Of a DNA stretch of 64,000 nucleotides, positions 42,601 to 51,305 are shown piece by piece (positions within the stretch are counted from its first letter, which is position 1; every line of letters starts with the position of its first letter). This DNA is from Erythrobacter donghaensis (GTDB lineage: Bacteria; Pseudomonadota; Alphaproteobacteria; Sphingomonadales; Sphingomonadaceae). Where the stretch lies: positions 275,762 through 339,761 of the forward strand of contig NZ_MUYG01000007.1 of the NCBI RefSeq assembly GCF_002155425.1, read 5' to 3'. Position numbers and translations under genes: made by a program. Below the pieces are notes generated by a model. The model ran no database searches, was not told the DNA's origin, and saw only the letters and a program-made list of their open reading frames with translations.

Positions 42601-42668
42601 GCGGCGGGGGGCCTCTTTAAGGTTCTCCCGCCGCTGCCCGGTCAGGCACAGTCGCTGCGACCGGGCAG
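42601..42668 (+). promoter_or_regulatory. Two consecutive hairpins between exbB and exbD
   Basis: Arms GCGGCGGG (42601-42608) and CCCGCCGC (42627-42634) form the first hairpin. Arms CTGCCCGGTC (42634-42643) and GACCGGGCAG (42659-42668) form the second, with a 10-base perfect stem. The pair stands in the 123-base exbB-exbD gap with no T-run. It probably partly terminates or protects the message so that ExbB is made in excess of ExbD, which is a known need of the complex. Confidence 0.5.
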
Positions 42669-42707
42669 GCAAACCACGTCAATGTTTTGACAGGCTAGGA
42701 ATTCACA

Positions 42708-43235
42708 ATGGCGATTTCTACGGGAGGCGGGGCCGATACCCCCATGTCCGACATCAACACCACTCCGTTGGTGGACGTGATGCTGGTGCTCCTGATCATC
42801 TTCCTCATCGCGGTTCCGGTGGCGATCCAGACGATCGAAAAGCTGGAAATTCCGGTGTTCGAATCGGATGAGTCTAAGGACAAGGTCGAAAACCTGCTGA
42901 TCACCGTCAGCGCGACCGACGATGCTGGTCGCATGGCCGGGGATGCCGGCTATGCCGGTGCCTCGCGCAACGGCCAGTGCCGAATCTACATCAGCAACAT
43001 CACGCTGGTCGATTCCCAGGAACTTCAGGATCAAGCTTTCAAGAAGCTCGACGCGATCGTGAAGCGCGCGGGCGGGCCGGAAGCGCTGCAGGCGGATCCG
43101 GAAAAGATCCCGCAGGTGCACATCCGCGGCGATGTCAACGCCCCGTGGTCCTGCGTGGCCGGTGCGATTTACCGTGTGCAGGCCGCCGGCTACCCGATCG
43201 TCGGGTTCATCTCGAACCCAGTCGATCCGAACTGA
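42708..43235 (+). CDS. exbD: ExbD/TolR family protein, long form
   Basis: One N-terminal membrane segment (MLVLLIIFLIAVPVAIQTI) with the functional Asp upstream in INTTPLVDVML, then a periplasmic domain with extra loop sequence (GQCRIYISNITLVDSQEL). The 175 residues exceed the usual 135-140. The two Cys (GQCRIY and PWSCVAG) may form a disulphide. The site TAGGA lies eight bases before the ATG. A second, shorter exbD follows after 30 bases. Confidence 0.92.
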   Translation: MAISTGGGADTPMSDINTTPLVDVMLVLLIIFLIAVPVAIQTIEKLEIPVFESDESKDKVENLLITVSATDDAGRMAGDAGYAGASRNGQCRIYISNITLVDSQELQDQAFKKLDAIVKRAGGPEALQADPEKIPQVHIRGDVNAPWSCVAGAIYRVQAAGYPIVGFISNPVDPN

Positions 43236-43265
43236 GAGCGCAAGCCAATCTAAGGAGAAAACACC

Positions 43266-43697
43266 ATGGGTATGTCTGGAGGCAAGCTCGACGGCGAGCC
43301 GATGATGGACATGAACATGACCCCGCTGATCGACGTTCTGCTCGTTCTGCTGATCATGTTTATCATTACCATCCCGGTGGCCACGCACTCGGTCGATATC
43401 GATCTTCCGACCCCGCAGCCGCCGACCAATCCGCCGCCGATCGATCCGATCAAGAACAAGCTGGTCCTGTCGGCCAATGACGAGATCTTCTGGAACGGCA
43501 CCGTTCTGACCCGCGAAGAGCTGATCTTCACGCTCCAGCAGAGCCTGGCCCTGCCGGAAGAGCCCGAGCTTCAGTTCGAGCCCGAAGCGCAGGCCAGCTA
43601 TGACCTGTCGGCCAAGGTGCTGAATGACATCAAGTCGTCGGGCGTGACCAAGTTCGGCTTCGTCGGCAACGACAAGTATCGCGACTTCAGCAAGTAA
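43266..43697 (+). CDS. exbD: ExbD/TolR family protein, second copy
   Basis: The 143 residues include MNMTPLIDVLLVLLIMFIITIP with the critical Asp and a normal short periplasmic part ending in FGFVGNDKYRDFSK. A strong AAGGAGA lies upstream of the ATG. It is directly behind the long exbD and before the terminator at 43724, so it ends this transcription unit. Confidence 0.94.
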   Translation: MGMSGGKLDGEPMMDMNMTPLIDVLLVLLIMFIITIPVATHSVDIDLPTPQPPTNPPPIDPIKNKLVLSANDEIFWNGTVLTREELIFTLQQSLALPEEPELQFEPEAQASYDLSAKVLNDIKSSGVTKFGFVGNDKYRDFSK

Positions 43698-43723
43698 GCC
43701 GCGCCTTTCGGGGCAAGGATACG

Positions 43724-43761
43724 AAAAAGGGGCGCTGCGAAGAATCGCGGCGCCCTTTTTT
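43724..43761 (+). terminator. Strong intrinsic terminator after exbD
   Basis: The arms AAAAAGGGGCGC and GCGCCCTTTTTT pair with one bulge, and the second arm ends in six T residues. This is the clearest factor-independent terminator in the window. The A-run on the left side makes it possibly bidirectional. It separates tonB-exbB-exbD-exbD from the third exbD. Confidence 0.88.
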
Positions 43762-43873
43762 CATGGCCGCGCCGAACCGCGGCCCTTTCGGTAGCAGGGC
43801 GCATACCGGTACGCGTTAGGCAACCTCTTGTTTATGGGTTAGATTTGCCGCCTCATCGTCGAGGAGATTGACC

Positions 43874-44308
43874 ATGCCCCACAAAGTCATCCGCCCCAAC
43901 CGCTACAATGCCCGCCCCCGCCCGATCGGTGACATGAACGTCACCCCCTTCATCGATGTTCTGCTGGTGCTGTTGATCATGCTGATCCTCGCCATCCCGA
44001 TGCCGGTGAATGTCACCACGGTCGATCTGCCCAGCGATCCACTCCGCCCGACCCTGCCGGTGCTCGATCAGAACACCATCGCCATCGACGCGGCCGATCG
44101 CCTGTCGTGGAACGGCGCGCCCGTCACCCCCGGCGAACTGCGCGCGCAGGTCGTGGCGGCCAGCGCGCTGGAGCAGGAACCGCTGCTACGGTTCGCGCCG
44201 GACGCGCTCGCCAGTTATGATGTGGCCGCCCACACCATCGCCCTGATCAAGGACGGAGGCGCGCAGAGCTTCGCCTTCATCGGCAACGACAGATACCGCG
44301 ACTTCTGA
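43874..44308 (+). CDS. exbD: ExbD/TolR family protein, third copy
   Basis: The 144-residue protein has MNVTPFIDVLLVLLIMLILAIP and ends in FAFIGNDRYRDF, a close parallel of the second copy's end, so the two arose by duplication. It is separated from the cluster by the terminator and must have its own promoter in 43762-43873. I chose ATG 43874 with GAGGAGA just upstream; the TTG at 43868 would leave no space for that site. Partner ExbB is presumably the one encoded upstream. Confidence 0.9.
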   Translation: MPHKVIRPNRYNARPRPIGDMNVTPFIDVLLVLLIMLILAIPMPVNVTTVDLPSDPLRPTLPVLDQNTIAIDAADRLSWNGAPVTPGELRAQVVAASALEQEPLLRFAPDALASYDVAAHTIALIKDGGAQSFAFIGNDRYRDF

Positions 44309-44337
44309 TCGCTGATGGCGCCGCATAGTTCTGCTAA

Positions 44338-44353
44338 TGTTTCACGTGGAAGC
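44338..44353. promoter_or_regulatory. parS-like site
   Basis: The sequence TGTTTCACGTGGAAGC matches the consensus parS (TGTTTCACGTGAAACA) at 13 of 16 positions, with the first 11 consecutive. It lies between the third exbD and the lhr gene. ParB binds such sites near replication origins. Its significance depends on whether others cluster nearby; the right arm is degenerate. Confidence 0.4.
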
Positions 44354-44394
44354 GAAGCTGTGCCGCAGGCACAATCCTTTGTGGAACATCGGCG

Positions 44395-46872
44395 TCAGCC
44401 ATCCCCCTCCAGCGGCGTGTCGGGGCGCATTGCGGCGGCGATCAGCCCCTCGGCCTCGAGCAGCAGCTCGTCGTCGACCGCGCCCTGCGGCACCGCCTCG
44501 CGGCCGATCATCGTCATTACCGGAACCGCGAGTGGCGAAACCCGGTCGAGCGTCACGTGCACCAGCTCGCGCTCCGAGCGTTCGAGCAGGTCAGCGAGGC
44601 GGCCCACATCGGTCATCCGCGCGCGCGCATCGGCCCAGGCGGCCTCGATCAGCACGTGATCGGGCTCGTATTTCCGGAGGACGTCGTAGATCAGGTCGGT
44701 CGAGAAGGTGACCTGCTTGCCGGTCTTGCGCTGCCCCGGATGCTGGCGCTCGACAAGGCCGCTAATCACCGCCACCTCGCGAAAGGCGCGGCGCAGCAGG
44801 TGGCTTTCGGTCACCCACTCGACGAATTCGCCGGTGAGGATATCGGGTGAAAGCAGAGGGGCGGGGTCGGTCACCGGCTTCAACCCCCACACCGCAAGGC
44901 AATAGTCGTTCGCCACGAATCCGCCGGGGAGCAGGCCGCGGTCCTCCATCCGCCGGGTGATCAGCATGCCCAGCGACTGGTTCGCGTTCCAGCCCTCGAA
45001 GGTGTAATAGGCGGTGTAGTGCTTGCCGCCATGCGGGAAGCTTTCGACCAGCAGCTCGCCCGGCGCGGGCAGACGCGAGCGCCAGGCCTGCATCTCCAGC
45101 CATTCGCGCACATCGTCGGGGAAGCGCCCCCAGCCCGCGCGGTCCGCCAGCATCGCCTGCACCCGCGTCGCCAGATGCGTGGTGAGCGGCAGGCGCAGCC
45201 CGCCATAGCTCGGGATCGTGGCGCTTTTCTTGGCGGCGCGGACGGTGACGTCCATGTCCTTCACGCCCTCGACCTCGAGGCTCATGCCGGCAAAGAAGAA
45301 GGTATCGCCGGGGGAGAGCTGCGCCGCGAAACGCTCCTCGACCTTGCCGAGACTGCGGCCGTTCTTGAAGCGGACGTTGAGCATCTCGCTATCGACGATG
45401 ATCCCTGCGTTCATGCGGTGCCGCTGCGCCTGATTGGGATGCGCGAGCCGCCACACCCCGTCCTTGCCCCGCACGATCCGCTGGAACCGGTCATAGGCCT
45501 TGAGCGCATAGCCGCCGTTGGAAACGAACCCCAGCACGCGGGCGAAGGTCGCTTCGTCGACCCAGCTATAGGCCAGCGCGCTGCGCACTTCAGCGAGCAG
45601 CGCGTCCTCGTGGAAGGGCCCTGCGCAGGCGCAGGCCATCACGTGCTGGGCGAGCACATCGAGGCTTCCGGGGCGGAAGGCCTCGCCATCGCGCTGCCCT
45701 GCGTCGACCGCGTCCTTGGCCGCCATCGCTTCGAGAAATTCGAAGCGGTTGCCCGGCACCAGCACCGCGCGGCTCGGCACGTCCAAGCGGTGGCCCGCAC
45801 GCCCGATCCGCTGGAGCAGCCGCGAGGAGCCCTTGGGCGCGCCCATCTGCACGACGAGGTCGATATCGCCCCAGTCGATCCCGAGGTCGAGGCTGGCGGT
45901 GCACACCAGCGCGCGAAGATCGCCGCGCGCCATCGCCTCCTCGACCTTGCGCCGCGCCTCGACCGAGAGCGAGCCGTGGTGGATGCCGATCGGCAGGTTG
46001 TCGTCATTCTCCTCCCACAGGCACTGGAAGATGAACTCGGCGAGGAAGCGCGTGTTGGTGAAGACCAGCGTGGTGCGGTTGGCCTTGATCGCCTCCATCA
46101 GCTGCGGCACCGCCCAGCGCCCGGCGTGGCCGCCCCACGGCACGCGCTCCTCATTGGGGAGCAGGATCTCGACTTCGGGCTCGGCACCTTCCTCGCCGAT
46201 GACGAGGTCGGCGGCGGCGATCTTGCCAGCCTCACCGGTCTGCGGGGCGAGCCATTCCTGAAAGTCGCGCGGATTGGCGAGCGTGGCCGACAGCGCCACC
46301 CGCTGCGCCTCGGGGGCGAGCGCGTGGAGCCGCGCGAGGCTCAGCGCCAGCAGATCGCCGCGCTTGTCGGTGGCGAAGGCGTGGACCTCGTCGATAACGA
46401 TGCGCTTCAGCCCCGCGAACAGATCGGCGCTTTCGGGGTAGGACAGCAGCAGCGAGAGGCTCTCGGGCGTGGTCAGCAGGATATGCGGGGGGCGCTCGCG
46501 CTGGCGCTTCTTGCGGTCCGAAGGCGTGTCGCCGCTGCGAGTCTCGACCCGGATCGGCAGCCCGATCTCTTCATTAGGGGTCAGCAGGTTGCGCTTCACA
46601 TCCTGCGCCAGCGCCTTCAGCGGCGAGACGTAGAGTGTGTGGAGACCGTCTCCCGGCACCGCATCGCCCGCGAAGTCGCACAGGGTTGGCAGAAACCCGG
46701 CAAGCGTCTTGCCCGCGCCGGTGTCAGCCACCAGCAGCGCATGGCGGTCTTGCTGCGCCTTGGCGAGCATGTCGGTCTGATGCCGCCGCACCCGCCACCC
46801 GCGCCCGGCGAACCAGGCGGCGATGTCGGGTGGGAGCGCGGGGGAGGGGGCGTCCCGCTCGGGCTCGATCAC
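44395..46872 (-). CDS. lhr: Ligase-associated DEXH-box helicase (Lhr type)
   Basis: This is an 825-residue DNA repair helicase. The motifs are Q-like RRHQTDML, Walker A ADTGAGKT, YVSPLKALAQDV, TTPESLSLLL, the DEVH box, SATLAN, and QRIGRAGH, followed by the Lhr C-terminal winged-helix and beta-sheet region. In alphaproteobacteria this form accompanies an ATP-dependent ligase and exonuclease in a DNA damage-response cluster. The ligase and nuclease are not in the window. The next gene on the same strand begins upstream at 46874. Confidence 0.93.
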   Translation of the reverse strand: MIEPERDAPSPALPPDIAAWFAGRGWRVRRHQTDMLAKAQQDRHALLVADTGAGKTLAGFLPTLCDFAGDAVPGDGLHTLYVSPLKALAQDVKRNLLTPNEEIGLPIRVETRSGDTPSDRKKRQRERPPHILLTTPESLSLLLSYPESADLFAGLKRIVIDEVHAFATDKRGDLLALSLARLHALAPEAQRVALSATLANPRDFQEWLAPQTGEAGKIAAADLVIGEEGAEPEVEILLPNEERVPWGGHAGRWAVPQLMEAIKANRTTLVFTNTRFLAEFIFQCLWEENDDNLPIGIHHGSLSVEARRKVEEAMARGDLRALVCTASLDLGIDWGDIDLVVQMGAPKGSSRLLQRIGRAGHRLDVPSRAVLVPGNRFEFLEAMAAKDAVDAGQRDGEAFRPGSLDVLAQHVMACACAGPFHEDALLAEVRSALAYSWVDEATFARVLGFVSNGGYALKAYDRFQRIVRGKDGVWRLAHPNQAQRHRMNAGIIVDSEMLNVRFKNGRSLGKVEERFAAQLSPGDTFFFAGMSLEVEGVKDMDVTVRAAKKSATIPSYGGLRLPLTTHLATRVQAMLADRAGWGRFPDDVREWLEMQAWRSRLPAPGELLVESFPHGGKHYTAYYTFEGWNANQSLGMLITRRMEDRGLLPGGFVANDYCLAVWGLKPVTDPAPLLSPDILTGEFVEWVTESHLLRRAFREVAVISGLVERQHPGQRKTGKQVTFSTDLIYDVLRKYEPDHVLIEAAWADARARMTDVGRLADLLERSERELVHVTLDRVSPLAVPVMTMIGREAVPQGAVDDELLLEAEGLIAAAMRPDTPLEGDG

Positions 46873-46873
46873 G

Positions 46874-47782
46874 TCAATCGACGGTCGCCTCTTCCGTCGC
46901 TGCCATGACCGCGTCGACTTCGAGATTGGCCTCGATCTCCTCGACCGAATAGCCGGTCAGCGCAGCGACCTTGGCGCGTTCCTCAGGGCTGAGATCGGCA
47001 AAGCTGCGCGGGGCGGGCAGGCTTTCGGTGCGCGCCTTCATGCGCTCTTCCATCTGGCCGATCATCGCGAACATTTCGGGCATGGCTTCCATGCTGGCCG
47101 CCAGCATCCGCTTGTCGCTCGCCATCGAGAGCGATTCGCGGGCATATTTGGCGCCGGTGTCGGTCGCGAAGAAGGCATCGATCGCGGCAAGTTCGGGCGC
47201 AGTGAAGCGGATCGCGTAAAGCTCGGTCATGGCGCGGCGCATCGGCGGCTCGACGAGGCCCATGATCTCACCCGTCAGCTCCGGCACCATCGCCTTGATC
47301 GCCGTTTCACGCTGCTCCCACACGGGATCGAACAGGCCTAGAGCCTCGGTGGCCTGCTCGTCGGTCATCCCTTCCAGATCGAAGGGGCTGAGGCCGATGA
47401 GCGCCGCTAGACCGGCCTTGGCCCCGGTCGGCATCATGTCGCCAAATCCACCGAACATTCCGCCGAACATGTTCTGCGACATTTCAGCCGCAGCACCCTC
47501 TGGCCAGATACGGGCCATCACTTTCTCGGCAGCGGGCACGCGCGCCTGCTGTTCGGCGGTGAGCGGTTCGACCTCGATCATCGTCGCGCCCATCATCCCG
47601 GCGAGCGCGGCCATCGGATCGTCGGCCCCTTCATCCTCGGCCCATTCTTCCTCAGCCATGTCGTCGGCGGGTGCGGCCTCTGCCATCGCTTCGGACTCGG
47701 TATCCTGCGCGGCGAGGGTGGCCGGGGCGGCCAGCAGCGAAAGGGCAGAAGCCGTGGCAAGGATCAGGCGCAGGGGTTTCAT
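46874..47782 (-). CDS. Secreted protein with DUF2059-like C-terminal region
   Basis: The signal peptide (LRLILATASALSLLAAPATLA) is followed by an acidic Glu/Asp/Ala-rich linker. The helical C-terminal part, with YAIRFTAPELAAIDAFFATD and TGAKYARESLSM, matches the DUF2059 pattern seen in many proteobacterial periplasmic proteins. 302 residues. The linker is long for the family. It is the gene upstream of lhr, with one base between, so likely co-transcribed. Function unknown. Confidence 0.75.
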   Translation of the reverse strand: MKPLRLILATASALSLLAAPATLAAQDTESEAMAEAAPADDMAEEEWAEDEGADDPMAALAGMMGATMIEVEPLTAEQQARVPAAEKVMARIWPEGAAAEMSQNMFGGMFGGFGDMMPTGAKAGLAALIGLSPFDLEGMTDEQATEALGLFDPVWEQRETAIKAMVPELTGEIMGLVEPPMRRAMTELYAIRFTAPELAAIDAFFATDTGAKYARESLSMASDKRMLAASMEAMPEMFAMIGQMEERMKARTESLPAPRSFADLSPEERAKVAALTGYSVEEIEANLEVDAVMAATEEATVD

Positions 47783-47854
47783 CGAATCTCTCCGTTTCAG
47801 ACCATTACTAGTGCCGCAGGGCCGCCGCTTGCGCCAGCCCCGGGGTGCGGGCAG

Positions 47855-49462
47855 TCACAGCCAGCGCAGCAGATCGGCGGGCACGCGGCCCGGCTGCTTA
47901 AGCATCGCAGTGCGCAACGCCAGTTCGACCCGGCAGCGCGACGGGTGGGCCGGATCGCGCAGCGCGGCGCCCAGTTCGTCCGGACCCAGCCCGGTGCGCT
48001 CCATTGCCTCATCGACCATCCAGCCCGGCACGCTGAAGGTCCGCTCCCCCGCCTTGCCGCGATGCCCGAGCACGCCGGCATCGAGCAGCCGGCGCAGCAA
48101 TTGCATTTCGCGCATGCGCCCGGGCTTGTCGAGCGCCAGCGGCTGGCTCTGGAAATCGCCTTCCAGCACCTGACGGCACTGTTCTGGCGAACCGATGGCC
48201 GCGAAGAGCCACAGCTGCTTCAACTCGGCCAGCGCCACCAACTCGTCGAACTCGGCCACCTCGGCGCTCTGCACCGCCTTGTTGCGGGCAAAGGCGAGCG
48301 CGGCTTCCGGTGTGGCGCCCTGTCCCATCGCCAGCCTTAGCTGATAGGCGAACGGCGGATCGGCCTTGCGCACCGCGGCCACATCTGTGCCCTCCCCGAA
48401 GATGGCGGTCGTCGCGACGACGAAATTGGCCTCGCGCAGCGCCTCGGCGACCGCCACTTCGGAAGGCTGATCGCCGGCATTGTCCCTCTCCGACATGGCG
48501 CTGCCCAGCCGTGCCAGCATCGATCCCACCAGCACCAGAATGAAGATCCAGCGCACCACATTGGGCCCCGTGCCGTCGGGGCTGCCCTCCAGCGACCCGA
48601 CCCTGTCCCACGAGGCAACGCGCTGCGGATCGAGATAGCTTTCCAGTTCGGGATAACGGGTGCGGATGCCGCCCAGCAGCTTGTCGACCTCGACCCGCTT
48701 GACCTTCAGCCGGTCGAGCATCCCCGCCGTGCCGGGGCGCGACAGCTCGGTCCATGCCCTGTTGAGCGGGTGATCGGGCTGCTGCACCTTCTCGTGAAAG
48801 CGCATCCCCTTGAGCCGCTGGTTGAGGAACCGCAGCGCCGCGCGCTCCTCCAGCGCGCCGGCCTCGTCCAGCCAGTGAAAGGCGGTGTTGGCGGGTTCCA
48901 CGAAAGGCGCAGAACGCGGCCAGGTGCGTGCGAAGAGCTCGGCCAGCGCGTCGTCGAGCGCATCGTGCTCGGCAAGATCGGCTTCCTCGGCGCGGATGAA
49001 AAGCGCATCGAGCGCGGCCAGCCCGGTGTCCAGTTCGGCGTGGGTGACTGCCTCGTCGCTCTGTAGGCCATTGGGATAGAGCACGGCGTGCAGGTCTTTC
49101 CACGCCGCCTGCGCGCGCAACTGCCCGGGCGAGAGCTCCGGTTCGGGGCCGGGGAGCGGGGTCTGGATGCCGGGCGCGACGTCCCACGCGCCGTCATTCC
49201 CGTCCCAATCGTCCTCATCCCAGCCCCCATCCGAGCCATCGTCACCATCGAGGTCACCGAGGCCGAAATCGTCCTCTTCCTCGCGCTGATCCTGCTTGGC
49301 GAGCCACAGCGCCTGATCTCGCGCACGGCGCAATTCGGCATATCCGGCGATGTCCTCATCGACATTGATCGCGCGCAGGGCATCGGCATAGGCCTTGCGG
49401 ATCGCGCCCGCATCACTGGTGGGATCAATCCCGAGCCGGCTCCACGGAAAGGCGCGCGTCAT
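47855..49462 (-). CDS. J-domain-like membrane partner of HscC
   Basis: Residues 1 to about 55 (PWSRLGIDPTSDAGAIRKAY, then AELRRARDQAL) look like a J domain of the DjlB/DjlC type, but the HPD loop is replaced by INVDEDI. An acidic stretch (DGDDGSDGGWDEDDWDGNDG) follows, then a helical part, one membrane segment near residue 305-320 (WIFILVLVGSMLARLG), and a C-terminal region. Its start overlaps the hscC stop (ATGA). That pairing, as for E. coli HscC with DjlB/DjlC, suggests a specific cochaperone, possibly non-stimulatory. Confidence 0.7.
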   Translation of the reverse strand: MTRAFPWSRLGIDPTSDAGAIRKAYADALRAINVDEDIAGYAELRRARDQALWLAKQDQREEEDDFGLGDLDGDDGSDGGWDEDDWDGNDGAWDVAPGIQTPLPGPEPELSPGQLRAQAAWKDLHAVLYPNGLQSDEAVTHAELDTGLAALDALFIRAEEADLAEHDALDDALAELFARTWPRSAPFVEPANTAFHWLDEAGALEERAALRFLNQRLKGMRFHEKVQQPDHPLNRAWTELSRPGTAGMLDRLKVKRVEVDKLLGGIRTRYPELESYLDPQRVASWDRVGSLEGSPDGTGPNVVRWIFILVLVGSMLARLGSAMSERDNAGDQPSEVAVAEALREANFVVATTAIFGEGTDVAAVRKADPPFAYQLRLAMGQGATPEAALAFARNKAVQSAEVAEFDELVALAELKQLWLFAAIGSPEQCRQVLEGDFQSQPLALDKPGRMREMQLLRRLLDAGVLGHRGKAGERTFSVPGWMVDEAMERTGLGPDELGAALRDPAHPSRCRVELALRTAMLKQPGRVPADLLRWL

Positions 49463-51177
49463 ACCGGCGGATTGGCCTCGATCTGGTCGAGCAGCTGCGC
49501 CAGCGCCTCGCGCGCGTCGGCGATGATGCGCGCATCCTGCTTGTCGAGCGCGCCCTGAAACTCGGTCAGCGCCTGCCCGATAAAGTCGCGCACCGGGCCG
49601 GTGAAGCCTTCGTAAGCCCGCTCGGCGCGCGCCAGCATGGCGACGTTCTCGGCCTCGTCGCGCGGGTGGACCTTGAGCTTTTCCAGAGCCTTGCGCCGCG
49701 CTTCGATATCCTTCTTGCTGCGCCGGTCTTCCTCGTCGACGATCACCAGATTGCGGGTGAGGCCGGTGGCGGGCACGGCGACATCGACTTCGAGCAGCCC
49801 GCTGGTGTCGTAGGTGAAGCGCACGTCGACGCTCACCTCGCCTGCGGGCCGCGGGGGGACGGGCACCTCAAGCTCGCCCAGCTTGACGTTCTTCTTCACG
49901 TCGCGCGCTTCGCCCTGATAGACCGCGAACAGCACCTTGCGCTGGTTGTCGCCGAGGGTGAAGAACCGCTCCACCCGGCTGACCGGCACGGGGGTGTTGC
50001 GCTCGATGATCGGGGCGAAGATGTCGTCGTGCAACCGGCCGTGCGCGTCGCGGGTGGCGCTGTTCACGCCGAGCGTAAAGGGCGCGACGTCGGTGATGCG
50101 GATTTCCTCCAGCCCGTCTCCGCCCGACAGGAGCCCCGCCTGAATCGCTGCGCCCAGCGCGACCGCGTGATCGGGGTGGACGGTGGCATTGGGAAAGCGG
50201 CCGAACATCCGGGTCAGCGCCTTCCTCACCACCGGCATCCGCGTCGCCCCGCCGACCAGCACGATGTCCGACAGCGCCTTCACATCGATATGGCTGTCGC
50301 GCAGCGCCCGGATCACCGGATCGCGCAGCCGCTTGACGAGGCCCGCCGCGGCTTCCTCGAAGTCTTCGGTGGTGACCCGCGCGGTGACGGGGGTGCCATC
50401 GGCAACCACGTTGAATTCGGCCTCTTCGGCGGTGCTCAGCGCGCGTCGGGTGCGCTCGGCAGCGAGGGTCAGCAGCGCACGGCGGCTGTCGGCGGGCAGG
50501 GTGCCCAACGCCGCCCCGTTCTCGAGCACAGGCTCGACCAGCCGCACCAGCGCTTCGTCAAAATCGTCGCCCCCCAAGCGATTGTCGCCCGCAGAGGCGC
50601 GGACCTCGACGATCCCTTCGAACATCTCGACGATCGAGACATCGAAGGTGCCCCCGCCAAGGTCGAACACCAGAAAGGGTTCGCGATCGCCCCGGTCGGT
50701 GAGGCCGAAGGCGAGCGCCGCAGCGGTGGGCTCGTTGATCAGGCGCTTGACCTCAAGGCCCGCGATCTCGCCCGCGCGGCGGGTGGCGCGGCGCTGGCGC
50801 TCGTTGAAATAGGCCGGGACAGTGATGACCGCGCCCATGGGCCGGGTGCCGGTCGCCGCCTCGACATCGTCGGCCAGGCTGCGCAGCACCATCGCCGAGA
50901 GGTCTTCGGGCGTCAGCTTTGTCCCTGCCAGCGTCACCGTGCTGGCAGTGCCCATCATCCGTTTGAAACTGGTGACGGTGTCCGCCGGATGGGTTGCCAT
51001 GCGGTCCAGCGCGGCTTCGCCCACCCACGCCTGTCCGCCCTTGGCAAGACTGACGGCAGAAGGCGTGAGTTCCTTGCCGAGTGCATTGGGCACCAGCTGC
51101 GGCGCACCGTCCTGCCACAGCGCAACCGCGCTGTTGGTGGTGCCAAGGTCAATCCCGACGATCATGTCGCTCGTCAT
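49459..51177 (-). CDS. hscC: Hsp70-family chaperone HscC
   Basis: This is a 572-residue Hsp70 protein, shorter than DnaK (about 630). The ATPase domain shows IVGIDLGTTNSAVALW, FDLGGGTFDVSIVEMFEG and VGGATRMPVVRK. The substrate domain shows TPFTLGVNS then NTPVPVSR, with a short lid. The length and the short C-terminus mark the HscC group rather than DnaK or HscA. Start ATG 51177. Downstream is the J-like gene, overlapping it by four bases. Confidence 0.9.
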   Translation of the reverse strand: MTSDMIVGIDLGTTNSAVALWQDGAPQLVPNALGKELTPSAVSLAKGGQAWVGEAALDRMATHPADTVTSFKRMMGTASTVTLAGTKLTPEDLSAMVLRSLADDVEAATGTRPMGAVITVPAYFNERQRRATRRAGEIAGLEVKRLINEPTAAALAFGLTDRGDREPFLVFDLGGGTFDVSIVEMFEGIVEVRASAGDNRLGGDDFDEALVRLVEPVLENGAALGTLPADSRRALLTLAAERTRRALSTAEEAEFNVVADGTPVTARVTTEDFEEAAAGLVKRLRDPVIRALRDSHIDVKALSDIVLVGGATRMPVVRKALTRMFGRFPNATVHPDHAVALGAAIQAGLLSGGDGLEEIRITDVAPFTLGVNSATRDAHGRLHDDIFAPIIERNTPVPVSRVERFFTLGDNQRKVLFAVYQGEARDVKKNVKLGELEVPVPPRPAGEVSVDVRFTYDTSGLLEVDVAVPATGLTRNLVIVDEEDRRSKKDIEARRKALEKLKVHPRDEAENVAMLARAERAYEGFTGPVRDFIGQALTEFQGALDKQDARIIADAREALAQLLDQIEANPPV

Positions 51178-51305
51178 AGCGTGGGCTTCGCGTCAGGCAA
51201 TTGCAATTGCGGGGAGAATGGCGCGATCCGTGCCGGAACGGCACCAAGCCCGCGCGGCGCGTGAGCGTTGCTTTTCCGGCCGCGCCAGCGGCTTCGGAAA
51301 ACGCA

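Noticed and set aside
45019..46908. 629-codon plus-strand open frame opposite lhr
   Set aside because: Shadow of the helicase gene; no motifs and a His/Arg/Gln-rich composition.
51197..51210. Perfect 14-base palindrome GCAATTGCAATTGC before hscC
   Set aside because: Several palindromes of this length are expected by chance in 64 kb, and no second copy or known operator matches it.
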